From assembly GCF_018499505.1 (NCBI RefSeq), contig NZ_JAHDAC010000002.1, positions 1 through 64,000 of the forward strand: a stretch of DNA of 64,000 nt, given 5' to 3'. The notes beneath the pieces are model-generated. The model saw only the letters and a program-made list of their open reading frames with translations, made no database searches and was not told the DNA's origin. The stretch comes from Streptococcus parasanguinis (lineage in GTDB: Bacteria; Bacillota; Bacilli; Lactobacillales; Streptococcaceae). The translations under genes were made by a program, and so were the position numbers. This document shows positions 48,274 through 57,150 of this stretch, piece after piece. Every line of letters starts with the position of its first letter. Within the stretch, counting starts at the first letter, position 1.

Positions 48274-48837
48274 ATGATGAAAGGTATTAAATACGCTTGT
48301 TTCTCAGTTCTCTCTTTAGCTTTGCTGTCAGCTTGTTCCATGAATCAATCCAGTGAGAGTAGTATGGACAATCAGCCAACAATGAATACAACAACGAATA
48401 AGAATCCTTTGGTAGGAAAAGACGCCAGTGACTTTGAACTAAAGGATATGCAGGGCAAGACTGTCAAACTTTCAGACTACAGAGGCAAAAAAGTCTATTT
48501 GAAATTTTGGGCAACCTGGTGTGGCCCTTGCCGGCAAAGTATGCCTGAATTAGAGAAATTGGTCAAGGATACGGATAGAGACTTTGAAATTCTGACCATT
48601 ATGGCACCAGGACTCCAAGGTGAAAAAACAGAAGAAGAATTCGTTAAATGGTTTGATCAACAAGATTACAAGTCCGTACCGGTCTTGTACAACCCAGATG
48701 GTTCTGCATTTGCAGATTATCAGGTTCGCTCTATTCCTACAGAAGTCTTTATAGACAGTCATGGGAAAATTGGACATGTCCAATTAGGGGCTATTTCAAA
48801 CGAAGATGCTAAGAAGATCATCAAGGAGTTACAATAA
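48274..48837 (+). CDS. TlpA-like thioredoxin lipoprotein
   Basis: The 187-residue protein has a lipoprotein signal (LALLSAC, lipidated Cys21), a Ser/Asn/Thr-rich linker (about residues 24-44) and a TlpA/ResA-type thioredoxin domain with Trp82-Cys83-Gly-Pro-Cys86 and the cis-proline region VRSIPTEVFID (about 153-163). It should sit on the outer face of the membrane and receive electrons from CcdA to reduce disulfides or feed a methionine sulfoxide reductase. GGAGG precedes the start; ATGATG offers two adjacent starts. Confidence 0.9.
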   Translation: MMKGIKYACFSVLSLALLSACSMNQSSESSMDNQPTMNTTTNKNPLVGKDASDFELKDMQGKTVKLSDYRGKKVYLKFWATWCGPCRQSMPELEKLVKDTDRDFEILTIMAPGLQGEKTEEEFVKWFDQQDYKSVPVLYNPDGSAFADYQVRSIPTEVFIDSHGKIGHVQLGAISNEDAKKIIKELQ

Positions 48838-48867
48838 AAAAATGAAGCACGCAGCTTCATTTTTTTC
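48836..48867. terminator. Bidirectional terminator between the TlpA-like and flavin reductase genes
   Basis: AAAAAAATGAAGC pairs with GCTTCATTTTTTT around a short loop and serves both convergent units. Confidence 0.92.
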
Positions 48868-48874
48868 TAGTTTC

Positions 48875-50119
48875 TTAGTTGCTTGCACCAGAAGTGGCAT
48901 CGGCATCTCCGTGCCCTCCGTCACCATGTCCTCCAGCATCAGAAGCACCAGAAGTTGCATCTGCACTACCGTGTCCACTAGCAGGAGCAAATGGACCGCT
49001 TCCGCCAACTAGACGTTGTCCTGTTGTTTGTAGGTACCAGTCCAACCATGGTTTGAAGTTGAAGACAATCTCATTGATACCAGCGTATGAACCATCTTCA
49101 TAGTACATAGCTTGGTAGTTGTGAGTGTTGATCACGCCTTCAGGAGATCCTGGAACAATGGTACGAACATATTCTTGGTTTCCATTGCGAAGAGTACCAA
49201 TGACCCATTCAACGTTTTTCATACGTGCTGGTGGAAGGGATCCGTGAACAGTTGACATCCGGCTACCTGATTGAGGTGGCACGCGTTTCGCAAACATGGT
49301 ATCTGGATCTTGGTGGGCATTGTTGTAGTAGAGGAATTGGTTGTTGTCATCAGCGTACGTCAACTCGAAAGGCATAGCTTTCAAGAACATATCAATCTGA
49401 TTAACAGTCAGGATACCGTGGTCGAGTTTGACATAGGTATCGCCAGAAACGGCACCGGTGATTTCTGCAACTTTTTCTACCCAATCTGGATCATCCGGAT
49501 CAACCTCGGTAACAGTAGTAGCGATTGGTTTTCCGCAATCCAAATCTTCTGGTTCAATTGGTTTTGGTTTTTTCAATTTAGAAACGACTCCTACGTATTT
49601 CACAAAGTTATCTAAACAAGTTTCAAGGAATTTTACAGTCCCTTCGTTGATGATATTGCCGTCTGCATCAAAAGCTTCTTTCGCTTTTCCGAGAAGGAAT
49701 TCGTTCCCCGGAAGGGTATAGGCATTGACACCAGGAGCATCTAGAATCTTACGAAGGTGAACTTGGGCACGAGAAGTACCTTGGTCGTAGTAAGAAGCAC
49801 CTACAATCATGACAGGTTTGCTTTCAAAAGGATGCACTTCATAGGAAAGCCATTCTAAAACAGATTTTAATCCTGCTGAAATAGTGTGGTTGTGTTCAGG
49901 TGTTGCGATAATCACACCATCAGCACGGGTAATTTTATTGTTAAGGAGACGCAATTGGAAGCTTTCGTCCCATTTCTCATCTTGGTTAAACATTGGAACT
50001 TCATCGATTTCAAGAACTTCTAATTCAAATTTGATCTTGAAGTGACGACGGATGAATTCCAAAAGTTTGCGGTTATATGATTGGTCGTAGTTCGATCCTA
50101 CAAGTCCTACAAATTTCAT
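48875..50119 (-). CDS. NADPH-dependent FMN reductase fused to a PAS-like domain, with C-terminal flavinylation-type motifs
   Basis: The 414-residue protein combines an N-terminal flavodoxin-like FMN reductase (about residues 1-180, with GSNYDQSYNRKLLEF and ATPEHNHTISAGLKSVLEW, here ATPEHNHTIS), a linker, and a PAS-like domain (about 240-365, FELTYADDNNQFLYYN) of the type found at the end of DUF438 proteins. The tail (about 373-414) is Gly/His/Asp-rich and holds Asp387-A-T-S-G-A-Ser393 and Asp407-A-T-S-G-A-Ser413. Each matches the ApbE target consensus Dxx(S/T)GA(T/S), whose last residue receives FMN. There is no signal peptide. It is last in an operon that starts with apbE. Confidence 0.88.
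   Translation of the reverse strand: MKFVGLVGSNYDQSYNRKLLEFIRRHFKIKFELEVLEIDEVPMFNQDEKWDESFQLRLLNNKITRADGVIIATPEHNHTISAGLKSVLEWLSYEVHPFESKPVMIVGASYYDQGTSRAQVHLRKILDAPGVNAYTLPGNEFLLGKAKEAFDADGNIINEGTVKFLETCLDNFVKYVGVVSKLKKPKPIEPEDLDCGKPIATTVTEVDPDDPDWVEKVAEITGAVSGDTYVKLDHGILTVNQIDMFLKAMPFELTYADDNNQFLYYNNAHQDPDTMFAKRVPPQSGSRMSTVHGSLPPARMKNVEWVIGTLRNGNQEYVRTIVPGSPEGVINTHNYQAMYYEDGSYAGINEIVFNFKPWLDWYLQTTGQRLVGGSGPFAPASGHGSADATSGASDAGGHGDGGHGDADATSGASN
48881..48901 (-). other. Second flavinylation-type motif (codons 407-413)
   Basis: Encodes D-A-T-S-G-A-S one residue before the C-terminus of the fused reductase. Candidate FMN acceptor is Ser413. The same seven residues occur at codons 387-393. 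Confidence 0.6.
48941..48961 (-). other. First flavinylation-type motif (codons 387-393)
   Basis: Encodes D-A-T-S-G-A-S. It matches Dxx(S/T)GA(T/S), the pattern recognised by ApbE FMN transferases; candidate acceptor Ser393. It is separated from the second copy by a Gly/His/Asp linker (GGHGDGGHGD). Confidence 0.6.
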
Positions 50120-50137
50120 GCTAGTATGTCTCCTATC

Positions 50138-50743
50138 TTACAAGTTTTCCCAGTCAAAGTCTTCTGCATCTTTGCGAAGCAGTTCTTGAGCGTTGCGCAA
50201 TTTTTCAGTAACTTTTACAAAGATACGGAAGTCATCAAAGATGGCATCCAATTTCTTGATGACATCAAGGTCTACCAAGTCACCATTTTGATCAAACGCT
50301 TGAAGAGAGTGAGAAAGCAAGAATTCGTCTGGAAGAACAGTTGCTTTGATTTCTGGTGAGTTCAAGATTTGACGAAGTTGCAATTGCGCACGAGAAGAAC
50401 CAAGTGTTCCATATGATGCACCTGTGATCATCACTGGTTTGCTTAAGAGAGGGTAGATCCCATAAGATAACCAAGCAAGGGCGCTCATCAAGACAGCAGG
50501 GATGGAATGATCGTATTCTGGTGTGCCAATGATTACACCATCAGCTTCCTCGATTTTAGCAGCAATCTCTAAGATAGCTTCAGGAACTTGTTTGTTGGCT
50601 GGCTTGTTGAAGACAGGGATATCTTTGATCTCAACCAATTCAATTTCAGCCTTATCAGCAAAATGCTTTTGCATGTATTGAAGTAGTTGGCGGTTTGTTG
50701 AACGTTTGGAGTTTGTTCCAACGATCGCAATAAGTTTTGTCAT
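50138..50743 (-). CDS. NADPH-dependent FMN reductase
   Basis: A 201-residue flavodoxin-fold reductase from the ATG at 50743, with AAGGAA upstream; the longer frame would start inside the apbE gene. It shares the layout of the reductase domain of its neighbour: VGTNSKRSTNRQLLQYM near the N-terminus and GTPEYDHSIPAVLMSALAWL (here GTPEYDHSIP, about residues 71-80) binding flavin. It has neither PAS-like domain nor C-terminal flavinylation motif. It probably transfers electrons from NADPH to FMN or quinones. It lies 18 bases before the fused reductase and 25 after apbE. Confidence 0.88.
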   Translation of the reverse strand: MTKLIAIVGTNSKRSTNRQLLQYMQKHFADKAEIELVEIKDIPVFNKPANKQVPEAILEIAAKIEEADGVIIGTPEYDHSIPAVLMSALAWLSYGIYPLLSKPVMITGASYGTLGSSRAQLQLRQILNSPEIKATVLPDEFLLSHSLQAFDQNGDLVDLDVIKKLDAIFDDFRIFVKVTEKLRNAQELLRKDAEDFDWENL

Positions 50744-50768
50744 GGAAAATTCCTTTCTGATAGGAGAA

Positions 50769-51692
50769 TTATAAATAAGATTGAAGCCCACTTGTATAGG
50801 CAATCTTGCCTGATTGAGAAACCAATAAGGTATCTATACCAGGAAGTGATTCAACAGTGTTGAGGATAGAAGCAGGAGATTCCCCGAACAAGCGGGTAGT
50901 CCATATCTCCCCGTCTACGGATCGATCAGATATGATGGTGATACTGGCTAAGTCTGTCTCGACCGGATAGCCCGTCGCGCTATCAAAGATGTGGTGAAAC
51001 GACTGGCCGTCAACTTCTAAATGACGCTCGTAGATGCCAGAGGTGACAATAGATTTATCCTTGACAGAGAGGACCAGTAGGTGCTGACCCCTTTTTTCGA
51101 CTGGATTTTGAATGCCAATCCGCCAAGGTTGTTGTTTGACGGGGTGTTGACCGACAGTGAGGATATTTCCTCCAAGATCGATCAAGGCATCTGTTACTCC
51201 CTGACTCTTTAAAAAGGTTGCAATACAGTCTGCACTATAGCCCTTGGCCAAAGCTCCTAAATCAATCTTCATTCCAGGACGCGTCAGAAAGACTGTATGG
51301 TTTTCTGGGTCGAGCTGGATTTGGTGAGGATCGATCTTGGCCAGGGCTTGATCAATTTCCCCTTGCTGGGGACGTCTAGCATCTGAAAATCCAATTCGCC
51401 AGGTCTGTACAAGAGGACCAATGGCGATGTTTAAATGGCTGTCTTGAGCTTGACTATGCAAGGTACCTAATGCAATCAGTTCAAAAAGATCTGGATGAAC
51501 TTGGACAGGAGCAATACCAGCTTGGTGATTGACCTCCATGAGTTCAGAACTTGCATCATTAGCACTGAAGCGATGTTCGTAGGAGCGAAGAAGTTCAAAG
51601 CAGCGGGCTAAGAGTTCATTCGCTTGTGGGTGACAGATCGAAACAGTGATGGTCGTTCCCATCAAATGTTCGGATCGACTACTTAGGTCCAC
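50769..51692 (-). CDS. apbE: FAD:protein FMN transferase (ApbE), without export signal
   Basis: ApbE takes FMN from FAD and links it by a phosphoester to a Ser or Thr in Dxx(S/T)GA(T/S) sequences. Conserved features are SSRSEHLMGTTITV near the start, RFSANDASSELMEVN, DLGALAKGYSAD (metal/FAD binding, about residue 146) and DLGGNILTVG. The GTG at 51692 is preferred because GGAAAGG lies upstream; a GTG at 51719 would add nine residues. Neither form has a signal peptide or lipobox, so it should work in the cytoplasm. It heads an operon with two FMN reductases, the last carrying two matching target motifs. Confidence 0.9.
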   Translation of the reverse strand: MDLSSRSEHLMGTTITVSICHPQANELLARCFELLRSYEHRFSANDASSELMEVNHQAGIAPVQVHPDLFELIALGTLHSQAQDSHLNIAIGPLVQTWRIGFSDARRPQQGEIDQALAKIDPHQIQLDPENHTVFLTRPGMKIDLGALAKGYSADCIATFLKSQGVTDALIDLGGNILTVGQHPVKQQPWRIGIQNPVEKRGQHLLVLSVKDKSIVTSGIYERHLEVDGQSFHHIFDSATGYPVETDLASITIISDRSVDGEIWTTRLFGESPASILNTVESLPGIDTLLVSQSGKIAYTSGLQSYL

Positions 51693-51850
51693 TAAAAATC
51701 TATCCTTTCCTATTTTCACTTACCTACAGTATATCAAAAAGATATCGTTTTCACAATCCTTTCAAGCATATTGTTTGACATTTTTTGAAACATGTGAAGT
51801 GTGGTTTTCTGGAAAATTGAAAAAAAGATCACAAATTCTGAGCAAAATAA

Positions 51851-51880
51851 TTGTAACCGATATCATTTTTATGATATACT
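51851..51880 (+). promoter_or_regulatory. Promoter of nox
   Basis: TTGTAA at 51851-51856, an 18-base spacer and TATACT at 51875-51880, about 37 bases before the nox ATG. The region between nox and apbE is A/T-rich; a Rex-type operator was looked for but no complete match was seen. Confidence 0.6.
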
Positions 51881-51916
51881 CAAGAAGTAAATTTAATTAA
51901 AGGTAGGATTTATTCT

Positions 51917-53293
51917 ATGAGTAAAATCGTTGTTGTAGGGGCTAACCATGCCGGAACAGCTTGTATCAACACTATGTTAGATAATTTCGGAAATGAAAAT
52001 GAAATTGTAGTTTTTGACCAAAACTCAAACATTTCATTCCTTGGATGTGGGATGGCGCTTTGGATAGGTGAGCAAATCGATGGTCCTGAAGGTCTTTTCT
52101 ACTCTGACAAAGAAAAATTGGAAGCAAAAGGTGCAAAAGTCTACATGAATTCACCTGTTCTTTCAATTGACTATGACAACAAAGTGGTGACTGCAGAAGT
52201 TGATGGAAAAGAACACAAAGAATCTTACGAAAAATTGATCTTTGCGACTGGATCAACACCAATCATTCCTCCGATTAAAGGAGTTGAAATCGTACCTGGT
52301 AACCGCGAATTCAAAGCAACTCTTGAAAATCTTCAATTCGTTAAATTGTACCAAAACGCTGAAGAAGTGATCGAAAAATTGAAAGACAACAGCAAACACT
52401 TGAACCGTATCGCCGTAGTTGGTGGTGGTTACATCGGTGTTGAACTTGCTGAAGCTTTCGAACGTCTTGGTAAAGATGTTGTCTTGGTGGATATCGTGGA
52501 CACTGTTTTGAATGGTTACTACGACAAAGACTTCACTGACATCATGGCGAAAAACTTGGAAGACCACAACATCCGTTTGGCACTTGGACAAACTGTTCAA
52601 GCGGTTGAAGGAGATGGTAAGGTAGAACGCCTTGTAACCGATAAAGAAACCTTCGATGTAGATATGGTTATCTTGGCTGTTGGTTTCCGTCCTAATACAG
52701 CTCTTGCTGATGGTAAGATCGAACTCTTCCGCAACGGTGCCTTCCTTGTTGATAAGAAACAAGAAACGTCACTTCCAGGTGTATACGCAGTTGGTGACTG
52801 TGCAACTATCTTTGATAACGCTCGTAACGAAATGAGCTACATCGCTCTTGCGTCTAATGCGGTTCGTTCAGGTATTGTCGGTGCCTACAATGCGACTGGT
52901 CATGAATTAGAAGGAATCGGTGTTCAAGGTTCTAACGGTATCTCTATCTACGGCCTTCACATGGTTTCAACTGGTTTGACTCTTGAAAAAGCGAAAGCTG
53001 CAGGCTTCAATGCCACTGAAACTGGCTTCAACGACCTTCAAAAACCTGAATTTATCAAACACGATAACTACGAAGTTGGTATCAAGATCGTCTATGATAA
53101 AGACACTCGTCAAATCCTTGGAGCTCAAATGGTATCACGTGATAGCGCCATTTCAATGGCTATCCACATGTTCTCACTTGCGATTCAAGAACACGTGACG
53201 ATTGATAAATTAGCTTTGACGGACTTGTTCTTCTTGCCACACTTTAACAAACCATACAACTACATCACTATGGCAGCTTTAACTGCTGAATAA
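51917..53293 (+). CDS. nox: Water-forming NADH oxidase
   Basis: Nox reduces oxygen to water with four electrons from NADH, regenerating NAD and protecting from oxygen. The 458-residue flavoprotein has the N-terminal FAD site [13 protein letters not shown], the redox-active Cys44 in [10 protein letters not shown], a second nucleotide-binding site [15 protein letters not shown] (about residues 169-183) and [13 protein letters not shown] (about 290-302). AAAGGTAGG precedes the ATG. It is divergent from apbE. In relation to ldh and rex it belongs to the cell's NADH-balance set. Confidence 0.95.
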   Translation: MSKIVVVGANHAGTACINTMLDNFGNENEIVVFDQNSNISFLGCGMALWIGEQIDGPEGLFYSDKEKLEAKGAKVYMNSPVLSIDYDNKVVTAEVDGKEHKESYEKLIFATGSTPIIPPIKGVEIVPGNREFKATLENLQFVKLYQNAEEVIEKLKDNSKHLNRIAVVGGGYIGVELAEAFERLGKDVVLVDIVDTVLNGYYDKDFTDIMAKNLEDHNIRLALGQTVQAVEGDGKVERLVTDKETFDVDMVILAVGFRPNTALADGKIELFRNGAFLVDKKQETSLPGVYAVGDCATIFDNARNEMSYIALASNAVRSGIVGAYNATGHELEGIGVQGSNGISIYGLHMVSTGLTLEKAKAAGFNATETGFNDLQKPEFIKHDNYEVGIKIVYDKDTRQILGAQMVSRDSAISMAIHMFSLAIQEHVTIDKLALTDLFFLPHFNKPYNYITMAALTAE

Positions 53294-53303
53294 TGAATAA
53301 ATG

Positions 53304-53338
53304 AAAAACAAAGCTAGCGTTGCTAGTTTTGTTTTTTT
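53304..53338 (+). terminator. Terminator after nox
   Basis: AAAAACAAAGCTAGC pairs with GCTAGTTTTGTTTTT with minor irregularity, 10 bases after the nox stop. Confidence 0.85.
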
Positions 53339-53411
53339 CTGTCTTTCAATGTATTCAGAGGCAGTGAAATAAGGTATAATGAATAGGATAAGAGTTTGAA
53401 GGAGTTAGGGA

Positions 53412-54956
53412 ATGTCTGCAAAAGAAGAAGCCTTTAAAAATGAATTTCAATTTGCCTCTAGTTCGATTGTGGCCCATATTGTCAGAGGTGTTCTGGTTGG
53501 GATCGTTGTGGGCTGTATCGTCTCGAGTTTTCGTTTTTTGATCGAACATATTTTTCATTTTGTTCAAGGCGTTTACAAGGAGATGTCTGGTCAACCATTT
53601 TATTTGTTTGCGATGCTGTTGGGTTATGGGGTGATCGTACTGATTGCTGGTCGCCTCATTCGCACCAATCGGGATATCAAGGGATCAGGAATTCCGCAAG
53701 TCGAAGCAGAGCTTAAGGGTCTCTTAGAGGTCAGTTGGTGGGATACCTTGTGGAAGAAGTATATTCTAGGTATCTTGGCCATCGGAAGTGGCTTGATGCT
53801 TGGTCGTGAAGGTCCTAGTATTCAATTAGGAGCGATGGGTGGAAAAGGAGTGGCTCATCATTTGAAGGTCAGTCCGGTTGAGGAGCGATCTTTGATTGCA
53901 AGTGGGGCTGCTGCTGGTCTTGCGGCTGCCTTTAATGCACCTATAGCGGGGCTATTATTTGTGGTTGAAGAGGTCTACCATCATTTTTCACGCTTCTTTT
54001 GGATTTCGACCTTAGCTGCTAGTTTGACGGCTAATTTTATTTCACTCAATGTCTTTGGCCAAACACCCGTACTTCATATGCCACAAAATATTCCGCCACT
54101 CCATCTGTCTCAGTACTGGATTTATCTTTTTCTTGGAGTCTTTTTAGGGGCAGCGGGTTATGTCTACGAAATAGTGGTCCTTAATATCGGTCGATTGTAT
54201 CGTTTGCTAGAGAAGATTTTCCATGTTCCTTCTCATTATTCTTCCTTATTTGCCTTTATTTTGATTCTTCCAATTGGCTATTTCCTTCCTCAAATTCTTG
54301 GTGGTGGGAATCAATTGGTCTTGGATTTGGCTCGAGTACCGTATCCAGTGCTGACCATCCTTCTTTATTTTGCGATCCGTTTCATCTGGAGTATGTTGAG
54401 CTATGGTAGTGGCTTACCAGGTGGCATCTTCCTGCCTATACTAGCATTAGGATCACTTTTAGGAGCCATGGTTGGAACCTTCCTCCAAAACATTGGCTTT
54501 ATCTCTCAAAATCAGCTGCCTCTTTTCATCATTTTAGGAATGAGTGGGTATTTTGGGGCTATTTCAAAAGCGCCATTAACAGCGATGATTTTAGTGACAG
54601 AGATGGTCGGTGATATTCGCAGTTTAATGCCCCTAGGCATGGTGACCTTGCTGGCTTATATGATCATGGATCTCTTCCGTGGAGCGCCAGTCTATGAAGC
54701 CATGCTAGAGCAATTGTTGCCGGATAAGGCGCAAGAAGAAGGAGAGTTGACTTTAATTGAGATCCCTGTATCAGAAAAGATCGCAGGAAAGCAAGTCCAT
54801 GAACTGCACCTCCCTCAAGATATCTTGATCACCACGCAAATGCGAAGTGGTAAGAGCTATACGGTCAATGGTGCGACCCGCTTGTATCTTGGTGATAGCA
54901 TCTTTGTGGTGGTTAAAGAATCCGAAATCGGACGAGTCAAAGATATTCTTTTGTAA
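53412..54956 (+). CDS. ClC-family Cl-/H+ antiporter with C-terminal TrkA-C domain
   Basis: The 514-residue protein has the ClC selectivity-filter motifs GSGIPQ (about residues 95-100), GREGPSIQLG (about 138-147, with the gating glutamate) and GGIFLPILALG (about 336-346). The inner proton glutamate is present in FVVEEVYHHF (near residue 190), which suggests an exchanger rather than a channel. The last 80 residues form a TrkA-C/RCK_C ligand-binding domain, which may gate it by nucleotide. A role in acid resistance is plausible. GGAGTTAGGGA precedes the ATG. Confidence 0.9.
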   Translation: MSAKEEAFKNEFQFASSSIVAHIVRGVLVGIVVGCIVSSFRFLIEHIFHFVQGVYKEMSGQPFYLFAMLLGYGVIVLIAGRLIRTNRDIKGSGIPQVEAELKGLLEVSWWDTLWKKYILGILAIGSGLMLGREGPSIQLGAMGGKGVAHHLKVSPVEERSLIASGAAAGLAAAFNAPIAGLLFVVEEVYHHFSRFFWISTLAASLTANFISLNVFGQTPVLHMPQNIPPLHLSQYWIYLFLGVFLGAAGYVYEIVVLNIGRLYRLLEKIFHVPSHYSSLFAFILILPIGYFLPQILGGGNQLVLDLARVPYPVLTILLYFAIRFIWSMLSYGSGLPGGIFLPILALGSLLGAMVGTFLQNIGFISQNQLPLFIILGMSGYFGAISKAPLTAMILVTEMVGDIRSLMPLGMVTLLAYMIMDLFRGAPVYEAMLEQLLPDKAQEEGELTLIEIPVSEKIAGKQVHELHLPQDILITTQMRSGKSYTVNGATRLYLGDSIFVVVKESEIGRVKDILL

Positions 54957-54990
54957 AAGACAGATTCTCAGAAAGGTTTTTCTATTATTA

Positions 54991-55035
54991 AATTTTCAGA
55001 CAATTATTGAAAAATGAGAAAATATCTGGTAAAAT
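54991..55035 (+). promoter_or_regulatory. CodY-like box and promoter of the efe-tat operon
   Basis: AATTTTCAGACAATT (54991-55005) matches the CodY consensus at 14 of 15 positions. The promoter follows at once: TTGAAA at 55007-55012, a 17-base spacer and TAAAAT at 55030-55035 with TG at 55027-55028. The box abuts -35, as in the YciO/Sua5-family gene at 9521. No Fur or PerR-type operator was recognised. Confidence 0.65.
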
Positions 55036-55066
55036 AAGTGCAAGAACAAATGAGGAGAAGTCTTTC

Positions 55067-55939
55067 ATGAAAAAATATAGTCTACTCTTATTGAGTGTTG
55101 CTCTTTTAGCAGGGTGTGCAAATTCTACTAGCAAACAGTCAAGTCAAAAGACGCAAACCAGCTCAACGGTGCAGTTGTCAAAGGCTGACCAGAAGACCTT
55201 GGACAATGCGACAGCTGAATACAAAGACTTTGTTGAAATGCAAATTGACCAATTGCTCAAGGATACAGAAGGATTCCGAGCTACGTTAAAAGACGGGAAT
55301 TTGGAAGAAGCTAAAAAGCAATATCCCTTGATCCGTATGGCCTATGAACGTTCCGAACCAATTGCTGAAACCTTCGGAGAATCGGATGTCAAGATCGACT
55401 ACCGCTTGGTGGATTATGTGGATGAAAATAAATCAGAAGATGGCTGGTCAGGTTTCCACCGGATTGAGCGCATTCTTTGGGAAAACAATACCACAGATGG
55501 AACAGACAAATACGCTGACCAACTGGTGAACGATATCAAGGAGTTGAAAGCTAAAATTGCTACAGTAGAAGTCACACCGGATATCATGTTGACCGGTGCT
55601 GTCGATTTGCTCAATGAAGTGGCAACGCAAAAGATTACAGGTGAAGAAGAAGTCTTCTCTCATACAGATCTTTACGACTTCCGTGCCAATATTGAAGGGG
55701 CTGAAAAGATCTTCTCTCTCTTTAAACCTTTGATTGAGAAAAAAGATGCCAAATTGGTTAAAACCTTGGAAGCAGAGTTCAAGAATGTTAACGCTTTATT
55801 GGACAAACATATGACAGATGATTCAAATTATAAGTCTTACACAGATTTATCCAAGGAAGATACCAAGGAATTGGCAGAAGCTGTGACCAAACTTGGTGAA
55901 CCTTTGTCTCAAATGGGTGTGATTTTAGATGGGAAATAA
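55067..55939 (+). CDS. efeO: EfeO-type iron-uptake lipoprotein (imelysin/M75 domain)
   Basis: EfeO/EfeM proteins bind iron outside the membrane and hand it to the permease EfeU. The 290-residue form starts at the ATG with GAGGAG upstream, and has a lipoprotein signal (LLAGC, lipidated Cys17) with a Ser/Thr/Gln-rich linker. The M75-type domain carries the motif SGFHRIERILW (about residues 127-137), whose His and Glu residues are the family's proposed metal ligands. There is no cupredoxin domain, so it is the short EfeM-like form. It leads efeO-efeB-efeU-tatC-tatA. Confidence 0.9.
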   Translation: MKKYSLLLLSVALLAGCANSTSKQSSQKTQTSSTVQLSKADQKTLDNATAEYKDFVEMQIDQLLKDTEGFRATLKDGNLEEAKKQYPLIRMAYERSEPIAETFGESDVKIDYRLVDYVDENKSEDGWSGFHRIERILWENNTTDGTDKYADQLVNDIKELKAKIATVEVTPDIMLTGAVDLLNEVATQKITGEEEVFSHTDLYDFRANIEGAEKIFSLFKPLIEKKDAKLVKTLEAEFKNVNALLDKHMTDDSNYKSYTDLSKEDTKELAEAVTKLGEPLSQMGVILDGK

Positions 55940-55944
55940 GAAAA

Positions 55945-57150
55945 ATGGCTGACGAAAAATTTTTAGATAAAAAAATGGACCGTCGTGAATTTCTTAAAAA
56001 AGCAGGTATTGGAGGGGCTGGTCTAGCGCTAGGTCTCTCTGGTGCATCTGCTTTTTTCGCTAATCAAGACAGTACCAGCAAAAAGGCTTATGATGGGGAT
56101 GAAGACATCTCCTTTTATGGCAAGCACCAAGCAGGGATTACGACAGCCATGCAGAAGGCTTGCTACTTGGTTGTATTAGATCTTCACACGACAGACAAAA
56201 AAGAAGTCATCCAGCTCTTTAAAGACTGGACCGATTATAGTAGTAAATTAGTCGAAGGCGAATTGGTCAAAAAAGATGGTTCCAATGCCCTCTTGCCACC
56301 AACAGATACAGGTGAAACAGTGGGACTCAACCCCTATCGTTTGAGCTTGACTTTTGGGGTTTCTGCTTCCTTTCTAAAGAAACTAGGCTTGGAGTCCAAA
56401 CGTCCGAAACTCTTTCGTGATTTGCCTCCATTTCCAAAGGAGCAGTTGCAAGACAAATACACTGGTGGCGATATCGTTATTCAGGCCTGTGCAGATGATG
56501 AGCAAGTAGCCTTTCATGCGGTGCGAAATCTGATTCGTAAGGGTCGAAATACCATCACCATGAAGTGGAGCAAATCAGGATTTGCAGCTATTGGTGACCG
56601 AAAAGAAACGCCCCGCAACCTCTTTGGCTTCAAGGATGGAACAGCAAATGTCACGACGGAGAAGGATTTTGACAAGGTCGTCTGGACTGACAGCAAGGAC
56701 TGGATGAAGGGTGGTTCCTATATGGCTCTTCGCCTAGTGCAAATGCACTTGGAAACTTGGGATCGAACCAATTTGCAGGAGCAGGAAAATACCTTTGGTC
56801 GCTACAAGGAATCCGGTGCTCCCTTTGGTAAAACCAACGAATTTGATGAAGTAGATTTATCTAAACTACCAGTTGATTCACATGTTCGTTTGGCCAAAGA
56901 AGTGGATCGACCGATTTTACGGCGTTCTTATTCTTATTCGGATGGCATCAATGAACAGACTGGGCAATTTGATGCTGGCTTGATCTTTATCGCCTTTCAA
57001 AAGGATCCGAACAGCTTTGTCAAAATCCAAACCAACTTGGGCGCAGTGGACAAAATGAACGAGTACATCACCCATATCGGAAGTGGACTCTTTGCTTGCT
57101 TTGCAGGCGTTGAGAAAGGAGGGTATCTTGGTCAAGCACTCTTTGAATAA
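55945..57150 (+). CDS. efeB: Tat-exported DyP-type heme peroxidase EfeB
   Basis: EfeB is a heme enzyme of the DyP family that supports iron import, by oxidising Fe(II) or releasing iron from heme. The 401-residue protein has a twin-arginine signal (DRREFLKKAG, residues 12-21, then a hydrophobic stretch ending near residue 40) and the DyP motif GFKDGTAN (about 227-234), whose Asp takes part in peroxide activation; the proximal His is expected in the C-terminal half. It folds with heme before export, so it needs Tat; tatC and tatA lie in the same operon. Confidence 0.94.
   Translation: MADEKFLDKKMDRREFLKKAGIGGAGLALGLSGASAFFANQDSTSKKAYDGDEDISFYGKHQAGITTAMQKACYLVVLDLHTTDKKEVIQLFKDWTDYSSKLVEGELVKKDGSNALLPPTDTGETVGLNPYRLSLTFGVSASFLKKLGLESKRPKLFRDLPPFPKEQLQDKYTGGDIVIQACADDEQVAFHAVRNLIRKGRNTITMKWSKSGFAAIGDRKETPRNLFGFKDGTANVTTEKDFDKVVWTDSKDWMKGGSYMALRLVQMHLETWDRTNLQEQENTFGRYKESGAPFGKTNEFDEVDLSKLPVDSHVRLAKEVDRPILRRSYSYSDGINEQTGQFDAGLIFIAFQKDPNSFVKIQTNLGAVDKMNEYITHIGSGLFACFAGVEKGGYLGQALFE

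Noticed and set aside
48879..49103. Plus-strand frame opposite the Gly/His-rich tail
   Set aside because: Low-complexity sequence on one strand opens frames on the other; no start signal.
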